Of a DNA stretch of 64,000 nucleotides, positions 17,877-27,223 are shown one piece after another. The position numbers and the translations under genes are program-made. Source of the DNA: Bacteroidales bacterium M6 (lineage in GTDB: Bacteria > Bacteroidota > Bacteroidia > Bacteroidales > Muribaculaceae); assembly GCA_001689485.1 (NCBI GenBank), contig LUJQ01000003.1:1-64000 (forward strand). The letters are read 5' to 3'. The notes under the pieces are model-generated. The model had not been told where the DNA came from and did not search any database. It saw only the letters and a program-made list of their open reading frames with translations. Position 1 is the stretch's first letter. Each line of letters begins with the position of its first letter.

Positions 17877-18488
17877 ATGTTCTCAGGAATCGTAGAAGAG
17901 GCCGCCACCGTAGTGCGTGTGGCCAAAGACGGCGGCAACGTCCACCTCACCATCCGTGCAAGCTTCGTCGATGAGCTCAAAATCGACCAGTCGGTAGCAC
18001 ACAACGGCGTGTGCCTCACCGTTGTCGCCCTCCCCGGCGACGGCACCTACACAGTCACCGCCATCGAGGAAACCCTGCGCCGCAGCAACCTCGGCCTCCT
18101 ATGCGAAGGGGACAGGGTGAACCTTGAACGCTGCATGATTATGAACGGACGCCTCGACGGCCACATCGTGCAAGGCCACGTTGACTGCACCGCCCGGTGC
18201 GTCGACATTGAGGAAGTGGAAGGGAGCCGTTATTTCAAATTCCGCTACGAAGTAGCCCCCGGACTACTCCGCAAAGGCTATCTCACCGTGGAGAAAGGCT
18301 CAGTGACCGTAAACGGTGTAAGCCTCACTGTATGCGATTCCGAACCCGACAGCTTCCGTGTAGCCATAATCCCCTACACGTTCGACCACACCAATTTCGG
18401 CGACATCCGCGTAGGCACCACCGTAAACATCGAGTTCGACATAATCGGCAAATATATAGCCCGCATCGCCGAACTCTCCGGCAACTGA
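17877..18488 (+). CDS. ribE: Riboflavin synthase, alpha chain
   Basis: The enzyme dismutates two lumazine molecules into riboflavin. The 203-residue protein shows the internal duplication of the family: two lumazine-binding barrels, the first starting MFSGIVEEAATVV and containing HNGVCLTVV, the second containing DGHIVQGHVD and VNGVSLTVCD. The conserved N-terminal MFSGIVE fixes the start at 17877. Length is normal. It stands alone between the pyrimidine-rich tract and a convergent AT-rich lipoprotein pair. Confidence 0.95.
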   Translation: MFSGIVEEAATVVRVAKDGGNVHLTIRASFVDELKIDQSVAHNGVCLTVVALPGDGTYTVTAIEETLRRSNLGLLCEGDRVNLERCMIMNGRLDGHIVQGHVDCTARCVDIEEVEGSRYFKFRYEVAPGLLRKGYLTVEKGSVTVNGVSLTVCDSEPDSFRVAIIPYTFDHTNFGDIRVGTTVNIEFDIIGKYIARIAELSGN

Positions 18489-18571
18489 TTCCGCGGCAAC
18501 ACCGACCCTCCTCCCACCCTACCCATTTATAAGTATCGCAGCGCCGGTTTAACGAAATATCAGGCCATACA

Positions 18572-18598
18572 GTATCCCCGCCCCACAGGCGGGGATAC
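18572..18598. repeat. REP-like palindrome after ribE
   Basis: A perfect 11-base stem (GTATCCCCGCC at 18572-18582, complement at 18588-18598) with loop CCACA. A smaller ACCCAT/ATGGGT hairpin follows directly. No U-tract is present. Confidence 0.55.
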
Positions 18599-18627
18599 CC
18601 ATTTATGGGTAAATCGGCCATCCCCTC

Positions 18628-18658
18628 TTGCAGGCTCCGCCACTATCGCCTATCTTTG
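18628..18658 (+). promoter_or_regulatory. Promoter of candidate small RNA
   Basis: TTG at 18628-18630, a 20-base spacer and TATCTTTG at 18651-18658. No open reading frame follows on this strand; a structured transcript and terminator do. Confidence 0.5.
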
Positions 18659-18660
18659 TG

Positions 18661-18785
18661 ATGCTGAATCACAGCAATTCAGCATAAGTTTGATAATTAT
18701 GTTGTTAATCACAGATTGATTTTCAGGTAACCAAAATCACGTAAGCCAACAGAAAAAGCCCCCGCGCGAGCAGGGGCCTTTCTAT
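18661..18785 (+). ncRNA. Candidate small RNA between ribE and the lipoprotein pair
   Basis: Immediately after the promoter is a perfect 9-base hairpin (ATGCTGAAT at 18661-18669, complement at 18677-18685). An unstructured AT-rich middle follows, and a GC-rich hairpin with a U-containing tail ends near 18785. Promoter, 5' hairpin and terminator together define a transcript of about 120 bases with no coding capacity. I do not recognise a known family. Confidence 0.45.
18752..18785. terminator. Bidirectional intrinsic terminator
   Basis: A GCCCCC...GGGGCC stem with a GC-rich loop is flanked by A5 on the left and TTTCTATTT on the right. On the minus strand it ends in GGGGGCTTTTTCT and suits the lipoprotein genes that stop at 18832; on the plus strand it would end the candidate small RNA. 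Confidence 0.7.
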
Positions 18786-18831
18786 TTACGGGTTATAAAG
18801 AGTTCTATATGGCATGGCTATGAGACACCGT

Positions 18832-19458
18832 TCATTCCGTGCGTCTCGGCAAAACGATTTTAACAGGAAATGATTCCACAGGCTTTCCATCCAACCATAT
18901 TTTTGTATATCCGCCCGGCTCATTCTTGCTTTCCCACCAAAAACGATGTTCAACCTTTATCTGATATGGATTTTCAATGCCCGCCACATGTAACTCCAAC
19001 AACAAGTCATGATTATCATCGCGATTAAATTCGCCAAATGACAGGTAATAATCATTTTCAAGCCAATGCCTACGCTCACCATCCCAAAAATTCACCCTAC
19101 CATATGTCAAGCCATAAAAATGTGCAAGATAGGCCCGACCATGGCTATCAGGGGAAAATCCATCCGGCAGGGGATTATCCCAATTAAGCTCATACAACTT
19201 GTCATCATAAGTCATCGACAAAGGTAATCCCATCCAATTCCCCTCCACAGTAGGATTCAGCATATTCACACCTTCTTCATCAACCAACTTAACCTCTACG
19301 TTCAAGGGTGCAAAATCCCAAATCAGAATATCATCTTCTTCTTTAAAATCAGCATCTTCCTTATCATCACAGGCAACAAATGTCCCTGCCACACCCAATA
19401 ACACTCCGGCAAGCAAAAGCTTTGAAAAAGCGCGTTCTAACCATTTCATAAACTTCAT
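18832..19458 (-). CDS. Putative lipoprotein, unknown function
   Basis: A 208-residue protein with a lipoprotein signal peptide: a hydrophobic run (LLLAGVLLGVAGTFVAC) ends at a cysteine near residue 30, followed by an acidic DDKEDADFKEED stretch that in Bacteroidetes can act as a surface-export signal. The mature part looks beta-rich and contains many aromatic residues. I recognise no family. It lies 29 bases downstream of another lipoprotein gene, in DNA noticeably richer in A and T than its neighbours. Confidence 0.65.
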   Translation of the reverse strand: MKFMKWLERAFSKLLLAGVLLGVAGTFVACDDKEDADFKEEDDILIWDFAPLNVEVKLVDEEGVNMLNPTVEGNWMGLPLSMTYDDKLYELNWDNPLPDGFSPDSHGRAYLAHFYGLTYGRVNFWDGERRHWLENDYYLSFGEFNRDDNHDLLLELHVAGIENPYQIKVEHRFWWESKNEPGGYTKIWLDGKPVESFPVKIVLPRRTE

Positions 19459-19487
19459 AACTTCTACATATTTAAATTTAAACGATT

Positions 19488-19985
19488 CTACATATCACAT
19501 CCCTTTTGTGTAATCTTGATAAAGTTATTGTAACACCATGGATAGTGGGTTCCGAACACAAGATAAACCGTCCGTGAAGCCGGGGTCTCATTGCGGCCAC
19601 ATTCAACCTTCAGGTATGATCCGAGTGACACTTTAAGCCATTCAAAATCAACCGAAACATATTCAGTCATTGAAGCATCAATTATAGGGCAGATCAAATC
19701 ATCCTCAAATTGTTCCTCCCGCTTTGACATATCGAAAATCCATCTACCATCGGCATCCTTATATGGCGCAGGCCGCAAATCATGTGATGTAGCAAGAATA
19801 ATCGTATTTGAATTACATGAAACATATTTCTGACCACCCTTGGAATCAAGCTCCACAGCCATCTGCGACTCAGAAATTATAGGTAGGGGGATATCTCCTA
19901 TCATAGCGTCATACTCATTGTCACCACATGCTGTCATCGCTACTGCAACGCAACATGACATCAATATTTCATACAATCTTTTCAT
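19488..19985 (-). CDS. Putative lipoprotein, BACON-like
   Basis: A 165-residue protein with a signal peptide ending VAMTAC (lipidated cysteine near residue 20), followed by GDNEYD. The mature domain has the spacing of BACON-type Ig domains: a GGQKYVSCNSN strand, a tryptophan before a SxGSYLKVECGRNETPASRT segment and an ITQKG ending. BACON domains bind mucin or carbohydrates or act as spacers. It is the first gene of a two-gene AT-rich unit with a good promoter at 20042-20073. Confidence 0.65.
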   Translation of the reverse strand: MKRLYEILMSCCVAVAMTACGDNEYDAMIGDIPLPIISESQMAVELDSKGGQKYVSCNSNTIILATSHDLRPAPYKDADGRWIFDMSKREEQFEDDLICPIIDASMTEYVSVDFEWLKVSLGSYLKVECGRNETPASRTVYLVFGTHYPWCYNNFIKITQKGCDM

Positions 19986-20041
19986 GGCAATATGTTTTTA
20001 TTGATTTATTATGACGCGTTTTTCGTATTGATTGGATTCCG

Positions 20042-20073
20042 CAAATATACAACTCCATATACATAATTCCAAA
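20042..20073 (-). promoter_or_regulatory. Promoter of the lipoprotein pair
   Basis: Minus strand: TTTG at 20070-20073, a 20-base spacer and TATATTTG at 20042-20049. The leader to the ATG at 19985 would be about 50 bases. Confidence 0.65.
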
Positions 20074-20247
20074 CAAAACAGCAAATACATTCCAAAAAGG
20101 TCGTCATTTAGGGCAATAATGAGACAAATAAAAGGAAACGAGACATCTCACCCACACATAATAAAACGAAGGGGCATTCGGAAAACATATGTGAAACATG
20201 CGTAAGTTATTACAAATCGGATTGACAACCTAAAAAAACATAAAAAT

Positions 20248-20278
20248 TTTGGGGAACGGGGAGGTTAGCGTAATTTTG
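20248..20278 (+). promoter_or_regulatory. Promoter of the DUF2723 gene
   Basis: TTTG at 20248-20251, a 19-base spacer and TAATTTTG at 20271-20278, a full match to consensus. Transcription near 20284 gives a leader of about 47 bases. The rest of 20074-20247 is AT-rich with nothing else recognisable. Confidence 0.75.
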
Positions 20279-20330
20279 TAGGCTGGAGGGAGATAAAATT
20301 ATTGATTCCGATAAGCATTACACTGAAACA

Positions 20331-23300
20331 ATGCATGCAATGAAAAGATACAGACTGATTAACGATGTGTTGGGATGGGTATGCTTCCTGGTGGCGGCTG
20401 TGACCTACCTGCTTACGGTGGAACCGACGGCAAGCTTCTGGGACTGCCCCGAGTTTATAGCACAGGGAACGAAACTCGAGGTCGGTCACCCGCCGGGCAA
20501 CCCGATTTTCATGCTCGCTGCGCGTTTCTTCGTTAATTTCGCCTGGGGCGACATGTCGAAGGCGGCACTGATGGTCAACTCCATGTCGGCACTGCTGTCG
20601 GCAGGCACCATATTGTTGCTTTTCTGGACTATAACCCACCTTGTGAAGCGCCTTATCGTAAAAGACGATGCCGGCGAGGTAAGCCTTACTCAGATGCTGG
20701 TTATCTTCGGTTCCGGCCTTTGCGGGGCGCTTATGTATGCCTGGAGCGACACATTCTGGTTTTCGGCCGTCGAGGGTGAGGTCTATGCATTCTCGTCGTT
20801 CTGCACGGCGCTGGTGTTCTGGCTGATTCTGAAATGGGAAAACCGCGCCGACGAGCCCCATTCCGACCGTTACCTGGTGCTGATAGCCTATATCATCGGT
20901 GTGTCGATTGCCGTGCACCTGCTCAACCTGCTATGCATCCCCGCCATCGTGCTGGTCATCTACTACCGCAAGTTTAAAAACACCACAGCCTCGGGGTCGC
21001 TGGCAGCACTCGGGGTGTCGGCCGTAGTGGTGGCACTGATTCTCTACGGGCTGGTTCCGGGCTTCATCGAGATAGCACAGTATTTCGAGCTGTTTTTCGT
21101 GAATACCTGCGGCCTGAGCTATAATATGGGCGTACTCATCTACGCCATGCTTTTCGTGGCCGTGATGCTATGGTGCATAAAAGCCCTGTATAAGCAGGAT
21201 AACACCACCACAATACGCGTGTCGTTCCTGCTGGCGATGATTCTTTCGGGCATACCCTTCATAGGCAGCTCGATGTGGATACCCGCCGTAATCATCGCCG
21301 CACTTGCAGTGTATCTTTTCGCGGCGAAAAAACTCCCTGTGCGCATCCTCACACTCTGCGCACTCAGCGTGCTGGTAATCTTCGTAGGTTATTCGAGCTA
21401 TGCGCTGCTGCTTATCCGCTCGCATGCCAACCCGCCGATGAACCAGAACGCCCCCGACAACGTGTTCTCACTCAGCTCCTACCTCAACCGCGAGCAATAC
21501 GGCGACAGACCCCTGTTCTACGGGCCGTCGTTCAAATCGACCGTGCTCTACCAGGTCGACAACACCGGCAATTACAACTTCATGAAAAAGCCGGCAACCA
21601 CCGTCTACGAAAAGCGTGTGAAAGATGCCCCTGGCGATGCCGACCGTTACGACAGCTTCGAACGCGACACCCGTTATGTGATGACCCCCAACATGCTGTT
21701 CCCACGCATGTACAGCTCGGCACCAAACCATCCGACCGGCTATCTGGAATGGACCAACCTGCGAGAAAGCGACCTGCCGCTTAAGGAAGCGCCGGTGCTT
21801 GTCGATGCCGACGGCAACACATTGCAGACGGCACAGCTTCCAGCACCGTCGTTCGCGCAAAACATGCGCTACTTCTTCAACTACCAGGTCAACTACATGT
21901 ACTGGCGCTATTTCCTGTGGAATTTCGCAGGACGTCAAAACGACATGGCCGGTAACGGCGAAGCCAACCGTGGAAACTGGATTTCGGGCATACCGTTTAT
22001 CGACAATTTCCGCCTCGGCGACCAAAGCCTTCTCCCCGATGATTTCGGCAAAGGGAACAAAGGGCACAACGTGTTCTTCATGCTCCCGTTGCTGATGGGT
22101 ATCATCGGCCTGAGCTGGCAGGCATTCCACTCAAAACGCGGCATCGAGCAGTTCTGGGTGATATTCTTCTTTTTCTTCATGACCGGGCTTGCCATCGTGC
22201 TCTACCTCAACCAGCCCCCGTTGCAGCCACGCGAACGCGACTATGCTTTCGCAGGCTCGTTCTATGCCTTCGCCATATGGGTCGGCATGGGCGTTGCCGG
22301 GCTGTGGGCGCTCGTCAACAGCATCATGAACAACCCGCGAGGGGAGAAAGAGCCGCGCAAGGCAATGGCAGTTGCCTGCGCCACACTCGCCGTCGGCCTC
22401 CTGGTGCCGCTACAGGTAGTCAGCCAGACATGGGACGACCACGACCGCTCTGGGCGCTACACCACCCGCGATTTCGGCATGAATTACCTCGCGAGCCTCG
22501 ACGACAATGCCATAATTTTCACAAATGGCGACAATGACACCTTCCCCCTGTGGTACGCCCAGGAGGTGGAAGGCTTCCGCACCGACGTGCGCGTTGTCAA
22601 CCTCTCCTACCTTACCACCGACTGGTATGCCAACCAGATGCGTGTGGCAACCGACGGGGGCGCCGCCATCGATGTGAGCGCACGCCCGGCCGACTATGCA
22701 TTCGACCGCATGCAATATAACTACTTCGACCCGGAGAACATGAAAACCGAGCGCGTCAACGCCCTGACCGCCCTCGAAGACCTCTATCATAACCCGGAAG
22801 CCACATGGAAGGGGGCACGCATATGGCGCTACCCCTACATGTTCATCCCTGCCAATCCCGACGCGGCAGCCAAAGCCGGGGTAATAGCACAGTCCGAAGC
22901 CCCCGCAGCCGAGGAAGCAATCGAAGTAAGCCTGTATAAAGACCCCAAGAATCCGGCAAGCGGCGCCACCCTAAGCCAGGCACTGAGCCTTGACATGATT
23001 GCCACAAGCGCCAAAAACGGATGGAACCGCCCGGCCTACTTCGCAATGACCGTGCCCGACGAATATTACCTGTCGCTTTCGCCCTATATGCGCAACACCG
23101 GCCTGGCCTACCAGGTAACCCCGCTGCGCAACCCCGACGGGGAAAACGCCACCTGGACCGATACCGACAAGATGTATCGCAACGTGACGGAGAAATTCCG
23201 CTGGGGCGGTCTCGACCAGCTGGGAGAAAACGGCAATATATATCTTGACGAAACCGTGCGACGCATGGTTACCACCCACCGCAGCGCCATGGTCGACCTG

Positions 23301-23801
23301 GCCTACGCCCTTTTGGTAGAAGGATATAATGCCGCGCACCCTGTTACCGACAGCATAACCGGCGTGACCCACGAGGCCGATACGGTTTATGCCGCCGACC
23401 GCTACGGCAAAGCCGCCCGTGTGCTCGACCTTATCGAAGAAAAGCTCCCGGCAAAGCACTCACCCTACAGCATACAGATAGGCTATCAGATTGCCGACGT
23501 CTACCTGCGCCTTGCCGCTGAGACAGGTGATAAAAAGCTGCATGAAAAAGGGATGAAAATCCTTGAGGACGAACTGCTACGCTACGGGGCCTACATACCC
23601 TATTTCATGGAGCTGCGCCGTTCGCTCCCCGCAAGCGGTTTCCAGGCGCTCTCCCCGGCCGACCGATATGTGCCGACCTATGTCTACATCATGTTGCAGA
23701 CATTTGCCGACGAAGGTGGCGATACCGATGCGCTCTCGAAAAAAATGCATGAACGCAACATCAATATCGCCGACCTGGAATATTTCATCGCCAACAAATA
23801 G
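20331..23801 (+). CDS. DUF2723 membrane protein, glycosyltransferase-like
   Basis: A very large 1156-residue membrane protein. The N-terminal half has about twelve hydrophobic helices with the DUF2723 signature near residues 25-65 (TVEPTASFWDCPEFI, then GHPPGNPIF). The acidic residues in the first loop match the GT-C fold active-site Asp/Glu. A large mostly soluble C-terminal region (about residues 700-1156) follows, containing NGDNDTFPLWY and TPR-like helices at the end. DUF2723 proteins are classed with GT117-type glycosyltransferases; a role in protein or envelope glycosylation is inferred. The deacetylase gene follows after 12 bases, suggesting an envelope-sugar operon. Confidence 0.85.
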   Translation: MHAMKRYRLINDVLGWVCFLVAAVTYLLTVEPTASFWDCPEFIAQGTKLEVGHPPGNPIFMLAARFFVNFAWGDMSKAALMVNSMSALLSAGTILLLFWTITHLVKRLIVKDDAGEVSLTQMLVIFGSGLCGALMYAWSDTFWFSAVEGEVYAFSSFCTALVFWLILKWENRADEPHSDRYLVLIAYIIGVSIAVHLLNLLCIPAIVLVIYYRKFKNTTASGSLAALGVSAVVVALILYGLVPGFIEIAQYFELFFVNTCGLSYNMGVLIYAMLFVAVMLWCIKALYKQDNTTTIRVSFLLAMILSGIPFIGSSMWIPAVIIAALAVYLFAAKKLPVRILTLCALSVLVIFVGYSSYALLLIRSHANPPMNQNAPDNVFSLSSYLNREQYGDRPLFYGPSFKSTVLYQVDNTGNYNFMKKPATTVYEKRVKDAPGDADRYDSFERDTRYVMTPNMLFPRMYSSAPNHPTGYLEWTNLRESDLPLKEAPVLVDADGNTLQTAQLPAPSFAQNMRYFFNYQVNYMYWRYFLWNFAGRQNDMAGNGEANRGNWISGIPFIDNFRLGDQSLLPDDFGKGNKGHNVFFMLPLLMGIIGLSWQAFHSKRGIEQFWVIFFFFFMTGLAIVLYLNQPPLQPRERDYAFAGSFYAFAIWVGMGVAGLWALVNSIMNNPRGEKEPRKAMAVACATLAVGLLVPLQVVSQTWDDHDRSGRYTTRDFGMNYLASLDDNAIIFTNGDNDTFPLWYAQEVEGFRTDVRVVNLSYLTTDWYANQMRVATDGGAAIDVSARPADYAFDRMQYNYFDPENMKTERVNALTALEDLYHNPEATWKGARIWRYPYMFIPANPDAAAKAGVIAQSEAPAAEEAIEVSLYKDPKNPASGATLSQALSLDMIATSAKNGWNRPAYFAMTVPDEYYLSLSPYMRNTGLAYQVTPLRNPDGENATWTDTDKMYRNVTEKFRWGGLDQLGENGNIYLDETVRRMVTTHRSAMVDLAYALLVEGYNAAHPVTDSITGVTHEADTVYAADRYGKAARVLDLIEEKLPAKHSPYSIQIGYQIADVYLRLAAETGDKKLHEKGMKILEDELLRYGAYIPYFMELRRSLPASGFQALSPADRYVPTYVYIMLQTFADEGGDTDALSKKMHERNINIADLEYFIANK

Positions 23802-23813
23802 AACCGGCACAGC

Positions 23814-24431
23814 ATGTGGATAGAACAGCCCCCTCTCTTCTACCGCCTCCTTTTTCCAGAGGCCATATGGCGGATAAAGAAGCATAAGGAAAAGGTGGTG
23901 TTCCTTACTTTCGACGACGGGCCTGTACCCGAGGTAACCCCTTGGGTGCTCGACCTTCTCGACAGCTACGGCATCAAAGCCACATTCTTCATGGTCGGCG
24001 ACAATGTGGCGCGCAACCCGGAACTGTTCGAAGAGGTGCGCCGCCGCGGACACAGCTACGGCAACCACACAATGCACCACCTGCAGGGGATGAAGGTGAC
24101 AACCTACCGCTACATGCACGACATAACCGAGGCCAACGACCTCATAGGGAGCGCTCTTTTCCGCCCCCCTCACGGGCTGTTGCGGTGGAAACAGGCACGT
24201 GCCATCAAAGATCACTACAACATAGTGATGTATGACCTTGTGACACGCGACTACAGCAAGAAGCTGAAACCAGAACAGGTGCTGGCCAATGTGCGGCGCT
24301 ATGCCCGCAACGGCTCCATAATCGTGTTCCACGACTCCCTGAAAGCCGAAAAGAACATGAAAGCCGCCCTTCCACAGGCCATCGAGTGGCTTATGGCACG
24401 GGGCTACCGCTTTGAACAACTGCCTATGTAA
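23814..24431 (+). CDS. Polysaccharide deacetylase (NodB domain, carbohydrate esterase 4)
   Basis: A 205-residue protein with all five NodB motifs: FLTFDDGP (catalytic and metal-binding Asp pair), GNHTMHH (metal histidines), RPPHG, the TRDY segment, and IVFHDS near the end. No signal peptide is evident, although the N-terminus (MWIEQPPLFYRLLFPEAIW) is hydrophobic and could attach to the membrane. Such enzymes remove N- or O-acetyl groups from peptidoglycan or other glycans. It lies between the DUF2723 gene and queG, separated by 12 and 4 bases. Confidence 0.9.
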   Translation: MWIEQPPLFYRLLFPEAIWRIKKHKEKVVFLTFDDGPVPEVTPWVLDLLDSYGIKATFFMVGDNVARNPELFEEVRRRGHSYGNHTMHHLQGMKVTTYRYMHDITEANDLIGSALFRPPHGLLRWKQARAIKDHYNIVMYDLVTRDYSKKLKPEQVLANVRRYARNGSIIVFHDSLKAEKNMKAALPQAIEWLMARGYRFEQLPM

Positions 24432-24435
24432 GCCC

Positions 24436-25434
24436 ATGCCTGCCACCGACCTTAAAAACCGCCTGATTGAAGCGGCAACACGTGCCGGTGCGCAAAAAAC
24501 CGGGTTTGCGAAAGCCGGGCCGGTCGATGACGATATGACCGAACGGTTCGGTCAATGGCTGGAAGCCGGCAACCACGGCGAGATGCACTACATGGCCAAT
24601 CATGCCGACCTGCGCCGCGACCCACGCCTGCTCTCGGAAAACACTACCGGGGCCAACACGGTGATGGTGTGTGCGTTTTCCTACTTCCATCATGAAACAC
24701 AGGCTCCTGGAGCCGCAAGGTTCGCCATGTATGCACATGGCGACGATTACCATGAGGTGTTGCGCAAAAGGCTCACCCCTGTTGCCGAACTGTTGCACCA
24801 GGAAGGGTTTACATGCCGCATCTGCATAGATTCCGCCCCGGTTCACGAACGCTATTGGGCCGCAAAAAGCGGCATAGGGTTTATCGGGCGCAACAGCCAG
24901 CTCATAGTGCCGGGGATGGGTTCCTATTTTTTTCTTGCTGAAATCATCACATCGGCAGAGATAGCCCCTGACGCACCATGCCTGATGAGTTGCGGGAATT
25001 GCGGGAAATGCGTCAAGGCATGCCCCGCCGGGGCATTACGCGCCGACGGCGGTTTCGACGCCCGCCGCTGCCTCTCCTACCTTACAATCGAATACCGCGG
25101 GGCGCTCCCGACCCATACCGACACCGCCCTCCGAGGCTTACGCCCCACAGCCGAAGTGCTGGGCAACAGGGTTTACGGATGTGACGAATGCCAGCGTGTG
25201 TGCCCGCACAATGCCCACCCGCCGGAAACCGGGATAAGGGAATTCGGGTTACGCCCGGAATTACGCGGCATCACATGTGCCGACATCCTTGCCATGACAC
25301 CCCGGCAATTTGCCGAAACATTCCGCCACAGCGCGGTTAAACGCGCAAAGCTCACCGGGCTTCAACGCAACGCGGCAGCAATCCTCCAGCCCGATGCGGT
25401 CAACCCTCCCGACCCGCGAAATGGTCGCGGATAA
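24436..25434 (+). CDS. queG: Epoxyqueuosine reductase QueG
   Basis: QueG makes the last step of queuosine, reducing epoxyqueuosine in tRNA with a cobalamin cofactor and two [4Fe-4S] clusters. The 332-residue protein shows DSAPVHERYWAAKSGIGFIGRN, then the paired clusters CGNCGKCVKACP and CDECQRVCPHN. ATG 24436 was chosen (MPATDLKN); it lies 4 bases after the deacetylase stop. Its tail overlaps convergent uvrC by 35 bases. As a cobalamin-dependent enzyme it gives this genome one reason to import B12. Confidence 0.94.
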   Translation: MPATDLKNRLIEAATRAGAQKTGFAKAGPVDDDMTERFGQWLEAGNHGEMHYMANHADLRRDPRLLSENTTGANTVMVCAFSYFHHETQAPGAARFAMYAHGDDYHEVLRKRLTPVAELLHQEGFTCRICIDSAPVHERYWAAKSGIGFIGRNSQLIVPGMGSYFFLAEIITSAEIAPDAPCLMSCGNCGKCVKACPAGALRADGGFDARRCLSYLTIEYRGALPTHTDTALRGLRPTAEVLGNRVYGCDECQRVCPHNAHPPETGIREFGLRPELRGITCADILAMTPRQFAETFRHSAVKRAKLTGLQRNAAAILQPDAVNPPDPRNGRG

Positions 25435-27223
25435 CACGGGCCTTAGCAGGCCCGACAACATCGGCCAAAGCGTCGAGCGAAGCCTCACGGATGCGCTTAA
25501 CACTTTTAAAATGCGACAACAACGCCTGCTCGGTGCCGGGCCCCACACCCTTTATCTGCGACAATTCACTCACGATTGCCGATTTCGAGCGCCGGTTACG
25601 GTGATGGGTTATGCCAAAACGGTGAGCCTCGTCGCGCAGCTGCTGCACCACCCTCAGCGACTCTGAATTCTTATCGATATAGAGAGGCACGCTGTCGCCC
25701 GGGAAAAAAATCTCTTCAAGCCGTTTTGCAATCCCGACCACGGCGATGGTGCCACGCAGTCCGATTTCATCAAGCGCCTCTACGGCGGCACTGAGCTGCC
25801 CTTTGCCACCGTCGACCACGATGAGTTGCGGCAAGTCGTCGGGCGCCTCCTCCATCAGCCTCGTATAGCGGCGTGTGAGCACCTCTTTCATCGAGGCGAA
25901 ATCGTCGGGGCCCTCCACGGTCTTGATGTTGAAATGGCGATAATCCTTTTTCGAGGGCTTGGCGTCACGGAACACCACGCAGCTCGCCACCGGGTTGGTG
26001 CCCTGTATGTTTGAATTGTCGAAACACTCGATGTGGCGTGGCAGCACATTCAACCTGAAATCCGCCTTCATCCGCTCCAAGGTGCGTCCCGTGCGTTTCT
26101 CCGGGTCGAGCCGCTCCATCTGCTTTAACACATCGAGCTTGCTTTGGCGGGCATTGCGTGTCGACACGTCGAGAAGCTTTGCCTTGTCGCCACGTTGCGG
26201 CACAGTGAATGTAGCGCCAGGAAATTCCGCATCAGGCTCCAACGGCACTATAACCTCGTCATAAGCCAGGCCGAAACGGCTGCGCACCTCGTCCATGGCA
26301 TAGCTGAGAAGCTGAGCCTGGGTTTCCTCCATGCGCCGCTTGTATTGCAACGTCACGCTGCGCACCACGGCGCCACGGCGCACGTGCATGTAGTTGATAT
26401 ACACATCGGAATCGTCATCGTCCAGGCCGAACACATCCACGCTGTCGAGCGTCTGGCTTACTATAACGCTTTTGGCACGATAACGCTCCACAAGCTGGTA
26501 TTTCACTTTCAAATCCTGCGCCTCCTCGAAACGGAGTTCCGACGAGAGCCGCTCCATCTCGCCGCGCAGATAATCCATCAGTTCGCCGGTGTCGCCACGC
26601 AGAATAAGGCGTATATTCTCGATGTAACGTGCATAATCCTCATGTGAAATCTTCCCGACACAGCAACCCTTGCAACGCTTTAGATGATATTCGAGGCAGA
26701 GCCGCCCTTTGCCGCGTGCCAGGGTGTCGGGGGTGATTGGGATGCGGCATGTACGGATAGGGTAAAGCTCCCTGGCCAGCTCCAACACGGCACGCGCAGC
26801 ACCGGCCTCGGTGTAAGGCCCGAAATACTTCGACCCGTCCTTAAGCCTCTGCCGCGTCATGAACACCCTGGGGAACAGCTCCTTGGTTATGCATATCCAC
26901 GGGTATGACTTGTCATCCTTGAGCAACACGTTATAGCGCGGCTTGTACTCCTTAATCATGGAGTTCTCAAGGTTGAGCGCATCCTGCTCGGTAGGGACCA
27001 CGATATAGCTCATGTCGGCAATAGCCCTGACAAGCAGGTTAGTGCGCAACACATCGTGTGTGCGGTTGAAATATGACGACACACGCCTTTTGAGGTTTTT
27101 GGCCTTGCCGACATAAATCACCGTCCCCTCTGCGTCATAATACATATATACACCCGGTGTTTCCGGCAATATGGCAATCTTCTGCTGCAGCTCAGGCGAC
27201 TTATTCTTTGAATGCTTACCCAT
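25400..27223 (-). CDS. uvrC: Excinuclease ABC subunit C
   Basis: UvrC makes both incisions in nucleotide-excision repair. The 607-residue protein has the GIY-YIG nuclease domain (PGVYMYYDAEG..VIYVGKAKNLKRRV, about residues 20-55), the zinc or iron-binding cysteines near CRIPI and KRCKGCCVG, a UVR motif near residue 205, the RNase H-like domain with CFDNSNIQGT and VDGGKGQL, and a C-terminal helix-hairpin-helix (KGVGPGTEQALLSHF). ATG 27223 (MGKHSKNK) was chosen over a longer frame. A TAATTTTG box at 27233-27240 lies nine bases before it. Confidence 0.96.
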   Translation of the reverse strand: MGKHSKNKSPELQQKIAILPETPGVYMYYDAEGTVIYVGKAKNLKRRVSSYFNRTHDVLRTNLLVRAIADMSYIVVPTEQDALNLENSMIKEYKPRYNVLLKDDKSYPWICITKELFPRVFMTRQRLKDGSKYFGPYTEAGAARAVLELARELYPIRTCRIPITPDTLARGKGRLCLEYHLKRCKGCCVGKISHEDYARYIENIRLILRGDTGELMDYLRGEMERLSSELRFEEAQDLKVKYQLVERYRAKSVIVSQTLDSVDVFGLDDDDSDVYINYMHVRRGAVVRSVTLQYKRRMEETQAQLLSYAMDEVRSRFGLAYDEVIVPLEPDAEFPGATFTVPQRGDKAKLLDVSTRNARQSKLDVLKQMERLDPEKRTGRTLERMKADFRLNVLPRHIECFDNSNIQGTNPVASCVVFRDAKPSKKDYRHFNIKTVEGPDDFASMKEVLTRRYTRLMEEAPDDLPQLIVVDGGKGQLSAAVEALDEIGLRGTIAVVGIAKRLEEIFFPGDSVPLYIDKNSESLRVVQQLRDEAHRFGITHHRNRRSKSAIVSELSQIKGVGPGTEQALLSHFKSVKRIREASLDALADVVGPAKARVIRDHFAGREG

